Part shown: positions 1 through 9,000 of the stretch, one piece after another
Layout: each line of letters opens with the position of its first letter
How positions within the stretch are numbered: position 1 is the first letter of the stretch
Source: Opitutia bacterium
GTDB taxonomy: Bacteria; Verrucomicrobiota; Verrucomicrobiia; Opitutales; Opitutaceae
Assembly: GCA_002737275.1 (NCBI GenBank)
Contig: NSIG01000029.1
Coordinates: forward strand, 1 to 62,470
Direction: 5' to 3'
DNA length: 62,470 nt
Notes under the pieces: generated by a model
The model's database searches: none
What the model was told of the DNA's origin: nothing
The model's input: the letters and a program-made list of their open reading frames with translations, nothing else
Made by a program: the position numbers and the translations under genes

Positions 1-1220
1 CCCTATCGTCCCCGTCGGCCCTGCCCCCACAAACGCAGGCGCTCGCCGGCGTGCGGGTGGTGGAAATGGGGCAGCTGATTGCCGGTCCATTTGTCGGCAA
101 AACCTTGGGCGAGTTTGGGGCCGAGGTCATTAAGATCGAGCCTCCCTTGAACGGTGATCCCCTCCGGCAATGGCGTCTCATCGAAGGCGGCACGTCCCTC
201 TGGTGGCAGGTGCAGTCGCGGAACAAGCAATCGCTCGCCCTCGACGTGCGGACCGCCCAAGGCCAGGAAATCGCCCGGCGGCTGATCGGCGAGTGCGATG
301 TGTTGATCGAGAACTTTCGGCCCGGCACGATGGAGAAATGGGGGCTGGGTTGGGAGGTCCTCCAAGCCATCAACCCCGGCCTGATCATGCTGCGGATTTC
401 CGGTTATGGACAGACCGGTCCCTATCGTGATCTTCCGAGCTTCGGCGCCATCGGGGAAGCCATGGGCGGCCTGCGCCACCTCACCGGCCAACCGGGACAG
501 ATTCCGGTGCGCTGCGGCATCTCCATCGGGGACACGTTGGCCGCATTGCACGGTACCATCGGCGTGCTGATGGCTTTGCACCACCGCAAGGTCAACGGCG
601 GTGCCGGCCAAGTCATCGATGTGGCGTTGCACGAGTCGGTCTTCAACACGATGGAAAGCATGCTGCCCGAATACAGCGCGAGCGGAGTCGTGCGGGCGCC
701 GGCCGGAAGCGCCTTGCCCGGCATCGCTCCTTCCAACGCCTATCGCTGCCTGGACGGCGTGGTGCTGATCGCCGGCAACGGGGACGCGATTTTCACCCGC
801 TTGATGACCGTGATCGGCCGGGATGATCTCGGCCGTCGTCCCGACCTCGCCAGCAACCAAGGCCGCGTGAAAGCGGCCACCGAACTCGACCAGGCTATCG
901 GCGATTGGACGGAGCGCCACACGGTCACCGACGCCCTCGCGCAGATGGGCGCAGCCAGTGTGCCGGCCGGAAGAATCTACGATATCGCAGACATCGCGGA
1001 GGACCCGCACTATCGGGCCCGCGACATGATTCTCAAACAACGCACGCGTCAGGGATTCGACGTCGAGGTGCCGGGCATCGTGCCGAAGCTCCTCTCCACC
1101 CCGGGTGCCATCCACTCACCGGCACCCGTGCTCGGCGAGCATACCCGAGAAATTCTTGATGGACTCGGCTTCACTGAGGAACAGCAGGCGCAACTCAAAG
1201 CCGAGGGAGTCATCGCGTGA
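1..1220 (+). CDS. CaiB/BaiF family (class III) CoA-transferase, 5' end cut by window
   Basis: Class III CoA-transferases move CoA from one acyl-CoA to a free carboxylic acid through an aspartyl-CoA thioester. The reading frame is already open at the first bases, and in-frame codons upstream of the GTG at 51 give a normal-looking lead-in (PPQTQALAG before VRVVEMGQLIAGPF), so the true start probably lies outside the window. Family features seen: the N-terminal GPFVGKTLGEFGAEVIKIEPP stretch in pieces (LGEFGAEVIKIE), NKQSLALDV, IENFRPGTMEKWGLG, and ISGYGQTGPY in the first 140 residues. About 390 residues is the usual length. The stop overlaps the start of the HMG-CoA lyase by four bases (GTGA), so the two are translationally coupled. 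The lyase suggests a branched dicarboxylic acid as acceptor; that substrate is an inference. Confidence 0.9.
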   Translation, partial: LSSPSALPPQTQALAGVRVVEMGQLIAGPFVGKTLGEFGAEVIKIEPPLNGDPLRQWRLIEGGTSLWWQVQSRNKQSLALDVRTAQGQEIARRLIGECDVLIENFRPGTMEKWGLGWEVLQAINPGLIMLRISGYGQTGPYRDLPSFGAIGEAMGGLRHLTGQPGQIPVRCGISIGDTLAALHGTIGVLMALHHRKVNGGAGQVIDVALHESVFNTMESMLPEYSASGVVRAPAGSALPGIAPSNAYRCLDGVVLIAGNGDAIFTRLMTVIGRDDLGRRPDLASNQGRVKAATELDQAIGDWTERHTVTDALAQMGAASVPAGRIYDIADIAEDPHYRARDMILKQRTRQGFDVEVPGIVPKLLSTPGAIHSPAPVLGEHTREILDGLGFTEEQQAQLKAEGVIA

Positions 1221-2167
1221 GCCCGTGGTGCGGCCAAGGCAGGGAAATCCACGTGCAGGAGGTGGCGCTGCGCGACGGTTTGCAAAGCGAGGTCGGCTTC
1301 GTTCCGACCGAGGAAAAAATCAAATTGGTCGACCAACTCGCCGCCTGCGGGCTGAGAAAAATCGAGGTGAGCTCTTTTGTTTCGCCCCGTGCGGTCCCGC
1401 AACTGGCCGATGCAGAAGCGGTCTTCCAAGGCATCACCCGCCGTCCCGGTGTGATTTACGCGGCATTAGTGCCCAACGTCCGCGGGCTGGAGCGGGCCAT
1501 CGCCGCCCGGGCCGATGAAGTGAACCTCGTTATGTCGGCCAGCGAGAGCCACAATCGCGCGAATCTGCGCAGGTCGGGCGACGCCTCGTTCCAAGCCATC
1601 AAGGAGGCCGCCGCCCTCGCCGCCACGGCGGGAATGCGGGTCGCCGCGTCGCTTTCGTGCAGCTTTGGCTGCCCGTTCGAAGGCGAGATTCCGGCCGCCG
1701 CGATTTTGCGGTGGTGCCGACGGTTGCAGGAGGAGGCGGGGATCCATTCGATCAGTCTGTGCGACACGACCGGCATGGCCTATCCGGCGCTCGTGCACGA
1801 TCTCGTCGGACTCGTTCGCCAAACTTATCCGGCGGTCAACCTGGCGCTCCATTTCCACAACACGCGGGGACTCGGCCTGGTCAACGTTTTCGCGGGGCTC
1901 GATGCCGGCGTGATCCACTTTGACGCCGCTTTGGCCGGGATCGGCGGCTGCCCGTATGCGCCCGGAGCCACCGGCAATATCTGCACCGAGGATCTGATCC
2001 ACGCGCTGGAAGTTTCCGGCTACCGGTGTGGCGTCGATCTGGATGCGTTGATCGCGACGGCGGGAGATTTTGAAAAACTCCTCGGCCACGCGACGCCGGG
2101 CCAAGTGATGAAGGCGGGCCGGCGATTGCGAGGGCATCGCGCCGACCAGCACGGGCCGGCCGCCTGA
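1217..2167 (+). CDS. Hydroxymethylglutaryl-CoA lyase (HMGL-like)
   Basis: TIM-barrel lyase of the DRE-TIM superfamily that cleaves 3-hydroxy-3-methylglutaryl-CoA (or a close analogue) to acetoacetate and acetyl-CoA, cytoplasmic, divalent-metal dependent. Seen: the substrate-binding RDGLQSE near residue 20, IEVSSFVSP, the metal-binding HFHNTRG near residue 214, and the catalytic cysteine loop GIGGCPYAPGATGN followed by CTED. Length 316 residues is normal. The metal motif reads HFHNT rather than the HFHDT of well-known HMGLs, so it belongs to a variant subgroup and the exact acyl-CoA may differ. The GTG start overlaps the CoA-transferase stop, giving a two-gene operon. Alternative: a citramalyl-CoA-type lyase. 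Confidence 0.88.
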   Translation: MSPWCGQGREIHVQEVALRDGLQSEVGFVPTEEKIKLVDQLAACGLRKIEVSSFVSPRAVPQLADAEAVFQGITRRPGVIYAALVPNVRGLERAIAARADEVNLVMSASESHNRANLRRSGDASFQAIKEAAALAATAGMRVAASLSCSFGCPFEGEIPAAAILRWCRRLQEEAGIHSISLCDTTGMAYPALVHDLVGLVRQTYPAVNLALHFHNTRGLGLVNVFAGLDAGVIHFDAALAGIGGCPYAPGATGNICTEDLIHALEVSGYRCGVDLDALIATAGDFEKLLGHATPGQVMKAGRRLRGHRADQHGPAA

Positions 2168-2187
2168 AATCTATGTCAGGCAGACGC

Positions 2188-2238
2188 TCAACCGCGCCAA
2201 CGGAAGCCGCGGTTTGATGGTTGCCGACAACAATATAC
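2188..2238 (-). pseudogene. Remnant: 3' end of an isomerase-like gene
   Basis: Read on the minus strand this stretch ends YCCRQPSNRGFRWRG-stop, which aligns with the last residues of the intact isomerase-like gene at 3927-5036 (YCRKTLNLGVRWRG-stop) apart from one extra codon. DNA similarity continues through the stop codon for about 20 further bases. Both copies contain the 18-base exact match ctcaaccgcgccaacgga (2187-2204 and 3926-3943). Nothing recognisable of the rest of the gene is upstream, so only the last 15-17 codons of a former paralogue survive. Confidence 0.6.
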
Positions 2239-2294
2239 TCGCCTCGCGTCAAAGCCGTCCTTGGTTCCTCTAAGCCCTCCCTTTTGTCTTCGCG

Positions 2295-3821
2295 ATGACC
2301 ACTACACCCGCTGTTTCCAGAGTCCGCCTTGTCGGGCTGTTTTCCGGCCTCATTGTTTTCGCCGTCCTGCTCTGGGGCTGGGGTGGGCCGCCGGATCGCC
2401 CGCTCGTCGGCGCGATGGCCGCCGTCGCGGCGCTCATGTCCATCTGGTGGATGACCGAGGCCGTGCCGCTGGCGGTCACGTCCCTGCTGCCGCTCGTGCT
2501 ATTTCCGCTCCTCGGGCTCGGCGATGTGCGCCGCACGCCGCAGAACTATTTCAATGAGATTATCGTCCTCTATCTCGGCGGTTTCTTCATCGCGCTCGCG
2601 ATGGAGCAATGGCGGCTCCACCAGCGCATCGCCCTCGGCCTCCTCAACCGCATGGGTTCCAGCCCCGCCTCCGTTCTGGGCGGTTTCCTCCTCGCGACCT
2701 CCCTGTTGTCGATGTGGATCTCCAACACCGCTACCGCGCTGATGATGCTCCCCATCGGCTTGGCGGTCATCCTGAAGCTCGAGGCGACCTTTGGCGCCGA
2801 GCGTGTTCGCCCGCTCGCCCTCGGGCTCATGCTCGCCATCGCCTACGGTTGCTCGATCGGCGGCATCGCCACGCTCGTCGGCACGCCGACGAATCTCGCG
2901 TTCCTGAAAATCTACCGCGATACGTTCCCCTCCGCCCCCCCGGTCGCCTTCGGCGAGTGGATGCTCTACGCCACTCCGTTGGCCGCCATGTTGCTGGCCG
3001 CCACCTGGTTCCTCCTCGCGCGCGTCTTCTGCCGTTGCGATGCCACGCTCCGGCTCGACCGGTCCGTTGTCCGGGCTGAACTCAACGGCCTGGGCCCGAT
3101 GCGCTTCCAGGAGAAAGTCATCGGCACGCTCTTTATTACCGTGGCTCTGATTTGGGTTTTCCGCAGCGATCTCAACATCGGCCTCTTCACCATCCCCGGT
3201 TGGAGCCGGCTGCATCCGGCGCTTGCCGCTTTGGACGACGGGTCCGCCGCACTGCTCGTCGCCCTCTTGCTTTTCTTCATCCCATCGCGCGCCGAACCCG
3301 GCCGTGCGCTACTCGACAGCGGGACTTTCGCCAAGGTCCCGTGGGATGTCTTGTTGCTGCTCGGCGGCGGCTTCGCCTTGGCCTCCGGCTTTGTTTCCAG
3401 CGGCCTTTCCGAATATCTCGCCAAAGCCCTGCGCGACTTCGGCCATTTGCCGGCTTTCGTGATTCTCGCTCTTGTTTGCCTGCTCATCACTTTCCTGACG
3501 GAGCTCACGTCCAACGTCGCCACCGCGACCATGTTTCTTCCGGTGCTCGCCGCTTGGGGCGTGGCGGAGGGCATCAATCCGCTCATGCTGATGATCCCCG
3601 CCACTATCTCCGCGTCGATGGCCTTCATGCTCCCGGTCGCCACGCCGCCCAATGCTATTGTCTTCACCAGCCGACGCGTCCGCATCGCCGAGATGGCCCG
3701 CGTCGGCTTGGCGCTCAATCTCATCGGCGTCATCGTCATCGCGGTCTATTCCCATTATATCTTGCCGCTGATTTTCCGTTTCGACCCGACTATCCTCCCT
3801 GTCTGGGCCGTATCGAAGTGA
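2295..3821 (+). CDS. DASS (SLC13) family sodium/anion symporter
   Basis: Inner-membrane transporter of the divalent anion:sodium symporter family, whose members carry di- and tricarboxylates, sulfate or phosphate. The 508-residue protein is almost wholly hydrophobic with about 12 membrane segments. Diagnostic are the two inverted-repeat Ser-Asn-Thr type motifs that bind sodium and substrate: WISNTATALMMLP near residue 140 and LTSNVATATMFLPV near 400, each followed by a Thr/Pro-rich turn (GTPTNLAF; ATPPNAIVF). It follows the CoA-transferase and HMG-CoA lyase by 127 bases in the same direction, so it may supply their substrate; substrate specificity cannot be read from the sequence. It lies between two copies of an isomerase-gene 3' end. 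Confidence 0.88.
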   Translation: MTTTPAVSRVRLVGLFSGLIVFAVLLWGWGGPPDRPLVGAMAAVAALMSIWWMTEAVPLAVTSLLPLVLFPLLGLGDVRRTPQNYFNEIIVLYLGGFFIALAMEQWRLHQRIALGLLNRMGSSPASVLGGFLLATSLLSMWISNTATALMMLPIGLAVILKLEATFGAERVRPLALGLMLAIAYGCSIGGIATLVGTPTNLAFLKIYRDTFPSAPPVAFGEWMLYATPLAAMLLAATWFLLARVFCRCDATLRLDRSVVRAELNGLGPMRFQEKVIGTLFITVALIWVFRSDLNIGLFTIPGWSRLHPALAALDDGSAALLVALLLFFIPSRAEPGRALLDSGTFAKVPWDVLLLLGGGFALASGFVSSGLSEYLAKALRDFGHLPAFVILALVCLLITFLTELTSNVATATMFLPVLAAWGVAEGINPLMLMIPATISASMAFMLPVATPPNAIVFTSRRVRIAEMARVGLALNLIGVIVIAVYSHYILPLIFRFDPTILPVWAVSK

Positions 3822-3926
3822 GCGGCCACCTCGCCCGCGACAAGTGATGCCGCAGCGCGGACGACGACGAGAGTAGCGCGCCGATCAGCCCGGTCCCGTG
3901 GTCTTAAACCTAACGCAGGCAGGTTC

Positions 3927-5036
3927 TCAACCGCGCCAACGGACGCCGAGGTTCAGTGTTTTCCGACAATATTCCAGACTACGCTCCATGTGTTCAAGCT
4001 GCTGGACCTTGAGCTCTCCCGTGGGGCGGTCGCGACCTCGGTTGGTATCTTCAAGGAGCTGCGCCCGGTCGTAAGGACGACCGCGTTTGGCCAAGGCGAG
4101 GAATCGGGAAAAGTCGCGCGAACGACCACCGGGAAACCACCGGGTCCAGAACTCCTCCGTAAAAACCGGCAAGATCACCGGCGGACGTGCCGTGATCGGT
4201 TTGCAAAAGACATGGACGTTTGCCGGCATGATTTCGGCGGCACGCGCGACGATGGCCTTGAAGTCGGGCGTCCCCTCACCGAGTGGCACCCACTGCACGG
4301 CCACGCCGCCATCGACTTCGTAGACCACGGAATCGCGCAGGTGAAACGTCACGGCATAAGGGCCGAGTTCTTCCAGCGTCGTCATGGGATCTTCCGCCAC
4401 AAAGACCGGATTGCCCGTATCGAGGTAGGAGCCGACAAATTCCTTCCCCGCCGTTTCAATCACCTCGCGCGTTTCCCACGCGAAGAGATCTTTGTGATTC
4501 TCGAGCGCGATCTTTACACCGGCATCCATCGCCTGGCTGCGCACCTCCTGCAGAATCTTGATGGCCGTCTCTTTGTGGCGTTCGACCGGACCGGGCGGAA
4601 AATGGTAACGGTCGCCTGCGATCAAGGTGCGAACAAGGGGCGAGCCCATGGCGGCGGCGCGCTCGATGTTCTTGCGCAGCTTTGAGACCGCTTGCGGATA
4701 AGCCTCAGGGGAGCCCGGGAGCAAGACGCCACCCCCGGTCTCGAGGCGCAGGTCCATCTCTTTCGACCACGTGCGAACTCGCGCCCAGTGCTGTGGATCC
4801 ATCACACCTGCATCAAGCGAGTCCTGGAGAAAAAGGGCGTCGACCTTTTGCTTCGCACCGTAGTCAAAAAGCTGGCGGTCGCTCCAACGCTGAAAGCGGA
4901 GACAATAAGTATTGAGGCCGAGACGCCAGGTGCGGGCTGGCGGGGAAGCCGGTTCTCCCGCCATGAGGCGCGCCGTGGCGCCGAGGGCCAAGGCCGCGAA
5001 CTGCCGACGCGTCAGGGTTCCGGCGGCAGTGCTCAT
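3927..5036 (-). CDS. Tat-exported sugar phosphate isomerase/epimerase-like TIM barrel protein
   Basis: Member of the xylose isomerase-like TIM barrel superfamily (IolE/hexulose-phosphate isomerase type), predicted to act in the periplasm. An upstream in-frame ATG at 5096 exists, but the start at 5036 (MSTAAGTLTRRQFAALALG) puts a twin-arginine motif right at the N-terminus, as expected for a Tat signal; cleavage would be near the MAGEPASPP region. Metal ligands of the family can be picked out in order: Glu in IALENHKD, Asp in SYLDTGNP, His in VTFHLRD and Glu in PLGEGTPDF. About 370 residues. Many such proteins in Verrucomicrobiota and Planctomycetota are exported with unknown substrates. It lies downstream of the PhoD-like pseudogene on the same strand and may share its transcript. 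Confidence 0.8.
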   Translation of the reverse strand: MSTAAGTLTRRQFAALALGATARLMAGEPASPPARTWRLGLNTYCLRFQRWSDRQLFDYGAKQKVDALFLQDSLDAGVMDPQHWARVRTWSKEMDLRLETGGGVLLPGSPEAYPQAVSKLRKNIERAAAMGSPLVRTLIAGDRYHFPPGPVERHKETAIKILQEVRSQAMDAGVKIALENHKDLFAWETREVIETAGKEFVGSYLDTGNPVFVAEDPMTTLEELGPYAVTFHLRDSVVYEVDGGVAVQWVPLGEGTPDFKAIVARAAEIMPANVHVFCKPITARPPVILPVFTEEFWTRWFPGGRSRDFSRFLALAKRGRPYDRAQLLEDTNRGRDRPTGELKVQQLEHMERSLEYCRKTLNLGVRWRG

Positions 5037-5129
5037 GCGTTCTTTCAGGGCCAAGGGGGTTATTGCAGGAGGAATGGCCATCGTTGAAATGCACACGCTC
5101 CGCCGTTCCGGTTCAAATCCCCTTTCGGC

Positions 5130-6029
5130 CTATTTCTGCTCCCGGTAGACCACCCGTCCATCCACGTCGTGCAGGCGAAGCTCAAGGCTTGCTCCGGTGG
5201 CCGTGGGCGTGACGACCCCGGAGAAGAACCCGCCCTGACCGGTGCGCAGGAAGCGGTGCTCGGGTCGCGGTGTTTTTTCCTTCCAACCACCGGCGTGGGC
5301 CGCGGTCGACGGGCCGATGCTCCACTCGTTGACTGAGGTCGCGGGATCCGCCGAGACATACTGCCAATGCCGGTCTCCACCGCGAAGCCGGCGTTGGCGT
5401 AGTTGTCATCCTTGTTGCTCCTGTCCGGGATGGTCCAGTCGCTCGTATTTCTGGCAGGTCATGACGCAAAACGTCACCGGTTGGCGTTGGTCCGGCAGCG
5501 GCGCGCTTTTGAATTCGCCCGCCTGCTCATCCGGCTGGCGGTCAGCCGTATCCCAGCGTGCCTGCACCACGAGATCATAGTGGGTAGCCGGGACGAGCGC
5601 CGCTAGGGAATGCACGACGATTCCATCGCGCTCCAATCCCGCACTCTGCCATGGGGTCTCGGACCACGCGGCCGCCCCTTTGACGCGAAAGCGCACCCGG
5701 GTCTGGCCCGTGGCGGCGGGCGCCCCGCCGCTGGCGGCACCGAGGTCCAGCCCCGGGGGCATGTGCACGGTGATGCGGGTGTCCGGGAACACCCGATTCT
5801 CTCGCAGGGCCACGGGCTTTCCGGTCTTCACCTCGAACGCCTCGACCCGCGGCAACGGCGCATCGGCCGGATTCGCCGCCGACCGCAACGTGACGCGGGT
5901 CCAGATATCGGCGGCGGCCGACGTCACGTTGACGACCTTGAAACCGGTGGCTTGGTGCACCTCCGCCGCCACTGCGGGAGGCAACAGTCCCAACGTCAGA
6001 GCGACGCCGAGCCACCGAGCCGACCGCAT
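5130..6029 (-). pseudogene. PhoD-like alkaline phosphatase/phosphodiesterase with catalytic core deleted
   Basis: The first part encodes a signal peptide (MRSARWLGVALTLGLLPPAVA) and the N-terminal Fn3-like domain of PhoD-like metallophosphatases, ending with the typical VTFCVMTCQKYERLDHP. Eight codons after that proline comes an in-frame TGA (5406-5408). The same frame then continues with a classic PhoD-family C-terminus: GDRHWQYVSADP, EWSIGPSTAAHAGGW, PRPEHRFL and LELRLHDVDGRVVY before a proper stop at 5130. Full-length relatives have several hundred residues of metal-binding core between these parts; here there are only about 20 codons. The ends are intact and in one frame, so a single internal deletion is the simplest explanation. 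It sits directly after the TonB receptor, whose cargo enzyme it probably was. Confidence 0.8.
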
Positions 6030-6053
6030 TTTTTTTTCATCGGCTACCCGGTC

Positions 6054-9000
6054 TCAATGCGACCAGTTAACGCCAAACGTCCACAGCGAGCCATACTTGG
6101 TGGTCTGGAAAAACCGGGCGTTACGCGGCGTGCTGGGGCCGTAGATTTCCGTCGTCGCTCCCTGGTCGGTGACGTTGCGCAGATTGGCATAGACCGAGAG
6201 ATTCTTGCGCACGGTGTATTCGCCGATCACGTCGACGAACGTGGAGGGCGGCTGCCAGTTAAACGTGCCGGGCTCGATGCTGGCGCCCGGCGCCACCGCG
6301 TTCAGGCGCGTGCGGCCGCGGTGATTCGCATTCACCCGCAGGTTGTATTTTTCGCGGGTGAAGCTGAGGCCGGCGCTGCCGCTGCGCGGGATGTAGCCGG
6401 CGAAATTTCCGCCCGTATCGCCCACCGCGCGCTGGGAAGTGCCGTTGGCGAAGACCTCAAAACCCCGGGCCCAATACGGGAGAAAGGTGAGACTCTGGCG
6501 GTAGTTGAAGCTCACGCCCTCGAAGCGCACCGTGCCCGGAATATTGAACTGGGTCGAAACTCCGTAGCGGCCGTAGGCGTTGGGATCGAGACCGTAGGAG
6601 GCGAGAAATTCAGGGGTGGCCGCCTGCACGGTGCTGCCGAAAAAGTTGCGCACGTCGCGACGAAACGCCGCCACCGACACCACGCCGACGCCTTGGAAAT
6701 AATGTTCCAGGCGCAGGACGAGTGACTTGGCGGACCATGGATTGATATCGACGTTATTGACGATGATCCGATTCGCCGGGCTGTCACCGACGCTGGTATC
6801 CGGCAAAGTCAGGCCGCCGGCATATTGATTGTAGTCCGGCCGGCCGATGGACTCATAGGCGGCGACTCGCCCGATCAAGTTTTCCCGGAGGGCGTAGCTC
6901 GCGTTGAGGCTCGGGAAAAGTTTGTCGTAGGTCTTTTCAGTCGTGGACCCGCGCGCGATCCCGTTGGGGTTTCTCTTGGGATCCGTCAGGGGTCCCTGAG
7001 CTTGAACCTTGGTTCTTTCCCCGCGCACGCCGGTGACGATCTTCAGGCGTTGGTTGAAGAAGTCGAAATCTGAGCGCAGGTAGGGGGCAATCACCTGCTC
7101 CCGGGCAAACTTCGACGTCGCCGCGCGGTTACGCGCGATCGTGTTGGCGTTGGAGGTGAAGTAGGTCGGCTGCGCCTTGTAATGCTCCCACACCTTGCGA
7201 TTGCTGGGGGCCCCGGAGGCCGGAAATCCGTAAGGCATCACGCGCTGCGAAAACACCGGATCGAAAAAGGGCGCGAGTAAATTATCGCCCGTAACCGGAG
7301 TGGTGCTGGCGACGCCGTCCGCCCCGACGTAGTTGTAGGTCGCGGAGTCGTCGGTGATATCCCGCATGCCCTCCTGGAGATTGAATCCCGCCTTCAACGT
7401 CACCGGAATCGCCGTCGGGAGCTTCCGGCTCACACTGCCATAGGCGGTCTTCTGCGTGTCGTGGGTGGCGTTCTGCTGGCTCGCCGCCGAAGTGAGGGCA
7501 TAGTTGGCGATGAGGTAAGGATTCACGTCGGCACCGGCCGCATTCTTCACCGTGATCGCGCTGGGCCGCAGATAGGTGACATCGTCAAACGACACCGTCA
7601 GGCCGCTGCGGGTCGCATTCACCGCGCGGAAATATCCCTGGTTGGTGTCATGGTTGTCGTCCGTCGCCGACGAGTAACCGAAGCCGAGGTCGGCCTTCCA
7701 ATCGGGTCCCTGATGTTTCCACACGATGCTTGGCATGTAGGTGCGATTGAAACGATTTCGTTCGTTGTGGATCATCGAGACGTTGCCCGCCCCCGTGTTC
7801 CCGCGGACGAAGGTCGACGAGAAGCCGCCGGGCTGCACCCCGCCGGGGTTGAACGTCAGCGAGTGCAACGCGAACTGCACGTCGAAGGAGGAGTAAAGGA
7901 AGCCTACGGAAATGCGGTCATTGGGCGACAATTTGAAGTCAACGGATGCGGCGAAGGATTTGCGCTCCGTGATCTTGGGCTGATCCTCCACCCGGAAGGA
8001 CGACAGATAGGGCTGCGAAAACGCCGTCGCCGGGAAAGCCGTGCCGCCGGTGGCGACGCCCGTGCCGCGCCAGGTGGCCTGCACGCGATCCTGCGCCGAA
8101 TAGCTCGTGGAGTCGCCGGCTGAGATCGAAAACCCGAATTTCTTGTTCACCGGCGCCGAGTAGGAGAAATCGAAGCCCGGATAAATATTGCGGGTCAGGC
8201 CCGGTTTGGCCCCCGGAGCTTTCTTAAAGCTCTTCGCGTTGTCGCGCATGCTGAGATAGACGTTGGACTGGAACAAGGGTTTGGCGCGCTCGAAGGAACT
8301 CCGCGTCACCATGTTCACCGTGCCCGCCAGCGCGGAGGCCGGAGACTCGGGGGTGGGCGTGTTGAGCACCTCGATCCGCGACAGGTTGTTGATCGAAACC
8401 ATGTCCGCCATGACCGTGCGGTTGGTTTTACCACCGTCGGCGGAGGCGAGATTGAAGCTGTCGATCGTGACCGGCACATAGTCGGACGGGACGCCGTCGA
8501 TCGAGATGCCCCGGGCGTTGCCGCCGGTGTAGCTGATCGTGATTCCGGGCAGAAACTTCAGAAACTCGGCGGTGTTGCCTTCGGCTACGTTGCCAAACTG
8601 CTCCGTCGAGACGACTTGCTTGATGTTGGGCGCGAAGCGCTGCTCGTTAATGGCCAAGGCCGAGGCGTCCATCTCGCGCGAGGAGGAGACCTGAAATTCG
8701 GCCAGCTGCACGACGTCGCCGTCGCTCTTGGGTGACACGCCCAGCGCGATCGTGAGTTCGGTGGCCTTGCCCGCCGCGATTGCAGCGGAGCGCACATCGC
8801 GGGGCAGGCCCGTGTAGAACGTCTGCACCTTCACCGCGCCCGCCGGCACCTGCGTCAGGCGAAAATTGCCCTCGGCGTCGGTGAGCGTCACGAGTCCGGT
8901 GCCCTCGATCGAAATGCGGGCTCCTTCGACATACTGGGCATTGCGCTCGTTGAGCACGCGGCCCTGCAGGGTACCGAAGTTTTCCGGGGCGGCCGGCACT

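Noticed and set aside
5101-5135. tRNA-like T-arm sequence ggttcaaatcc, as if a tRNA 3' end or integration site
   Set aside because: The expected T-stem does not pair (only two of five pairs), no acceptor or anticodon arm is present, and the bases fall at the end of the PhoD-like pseudogene.
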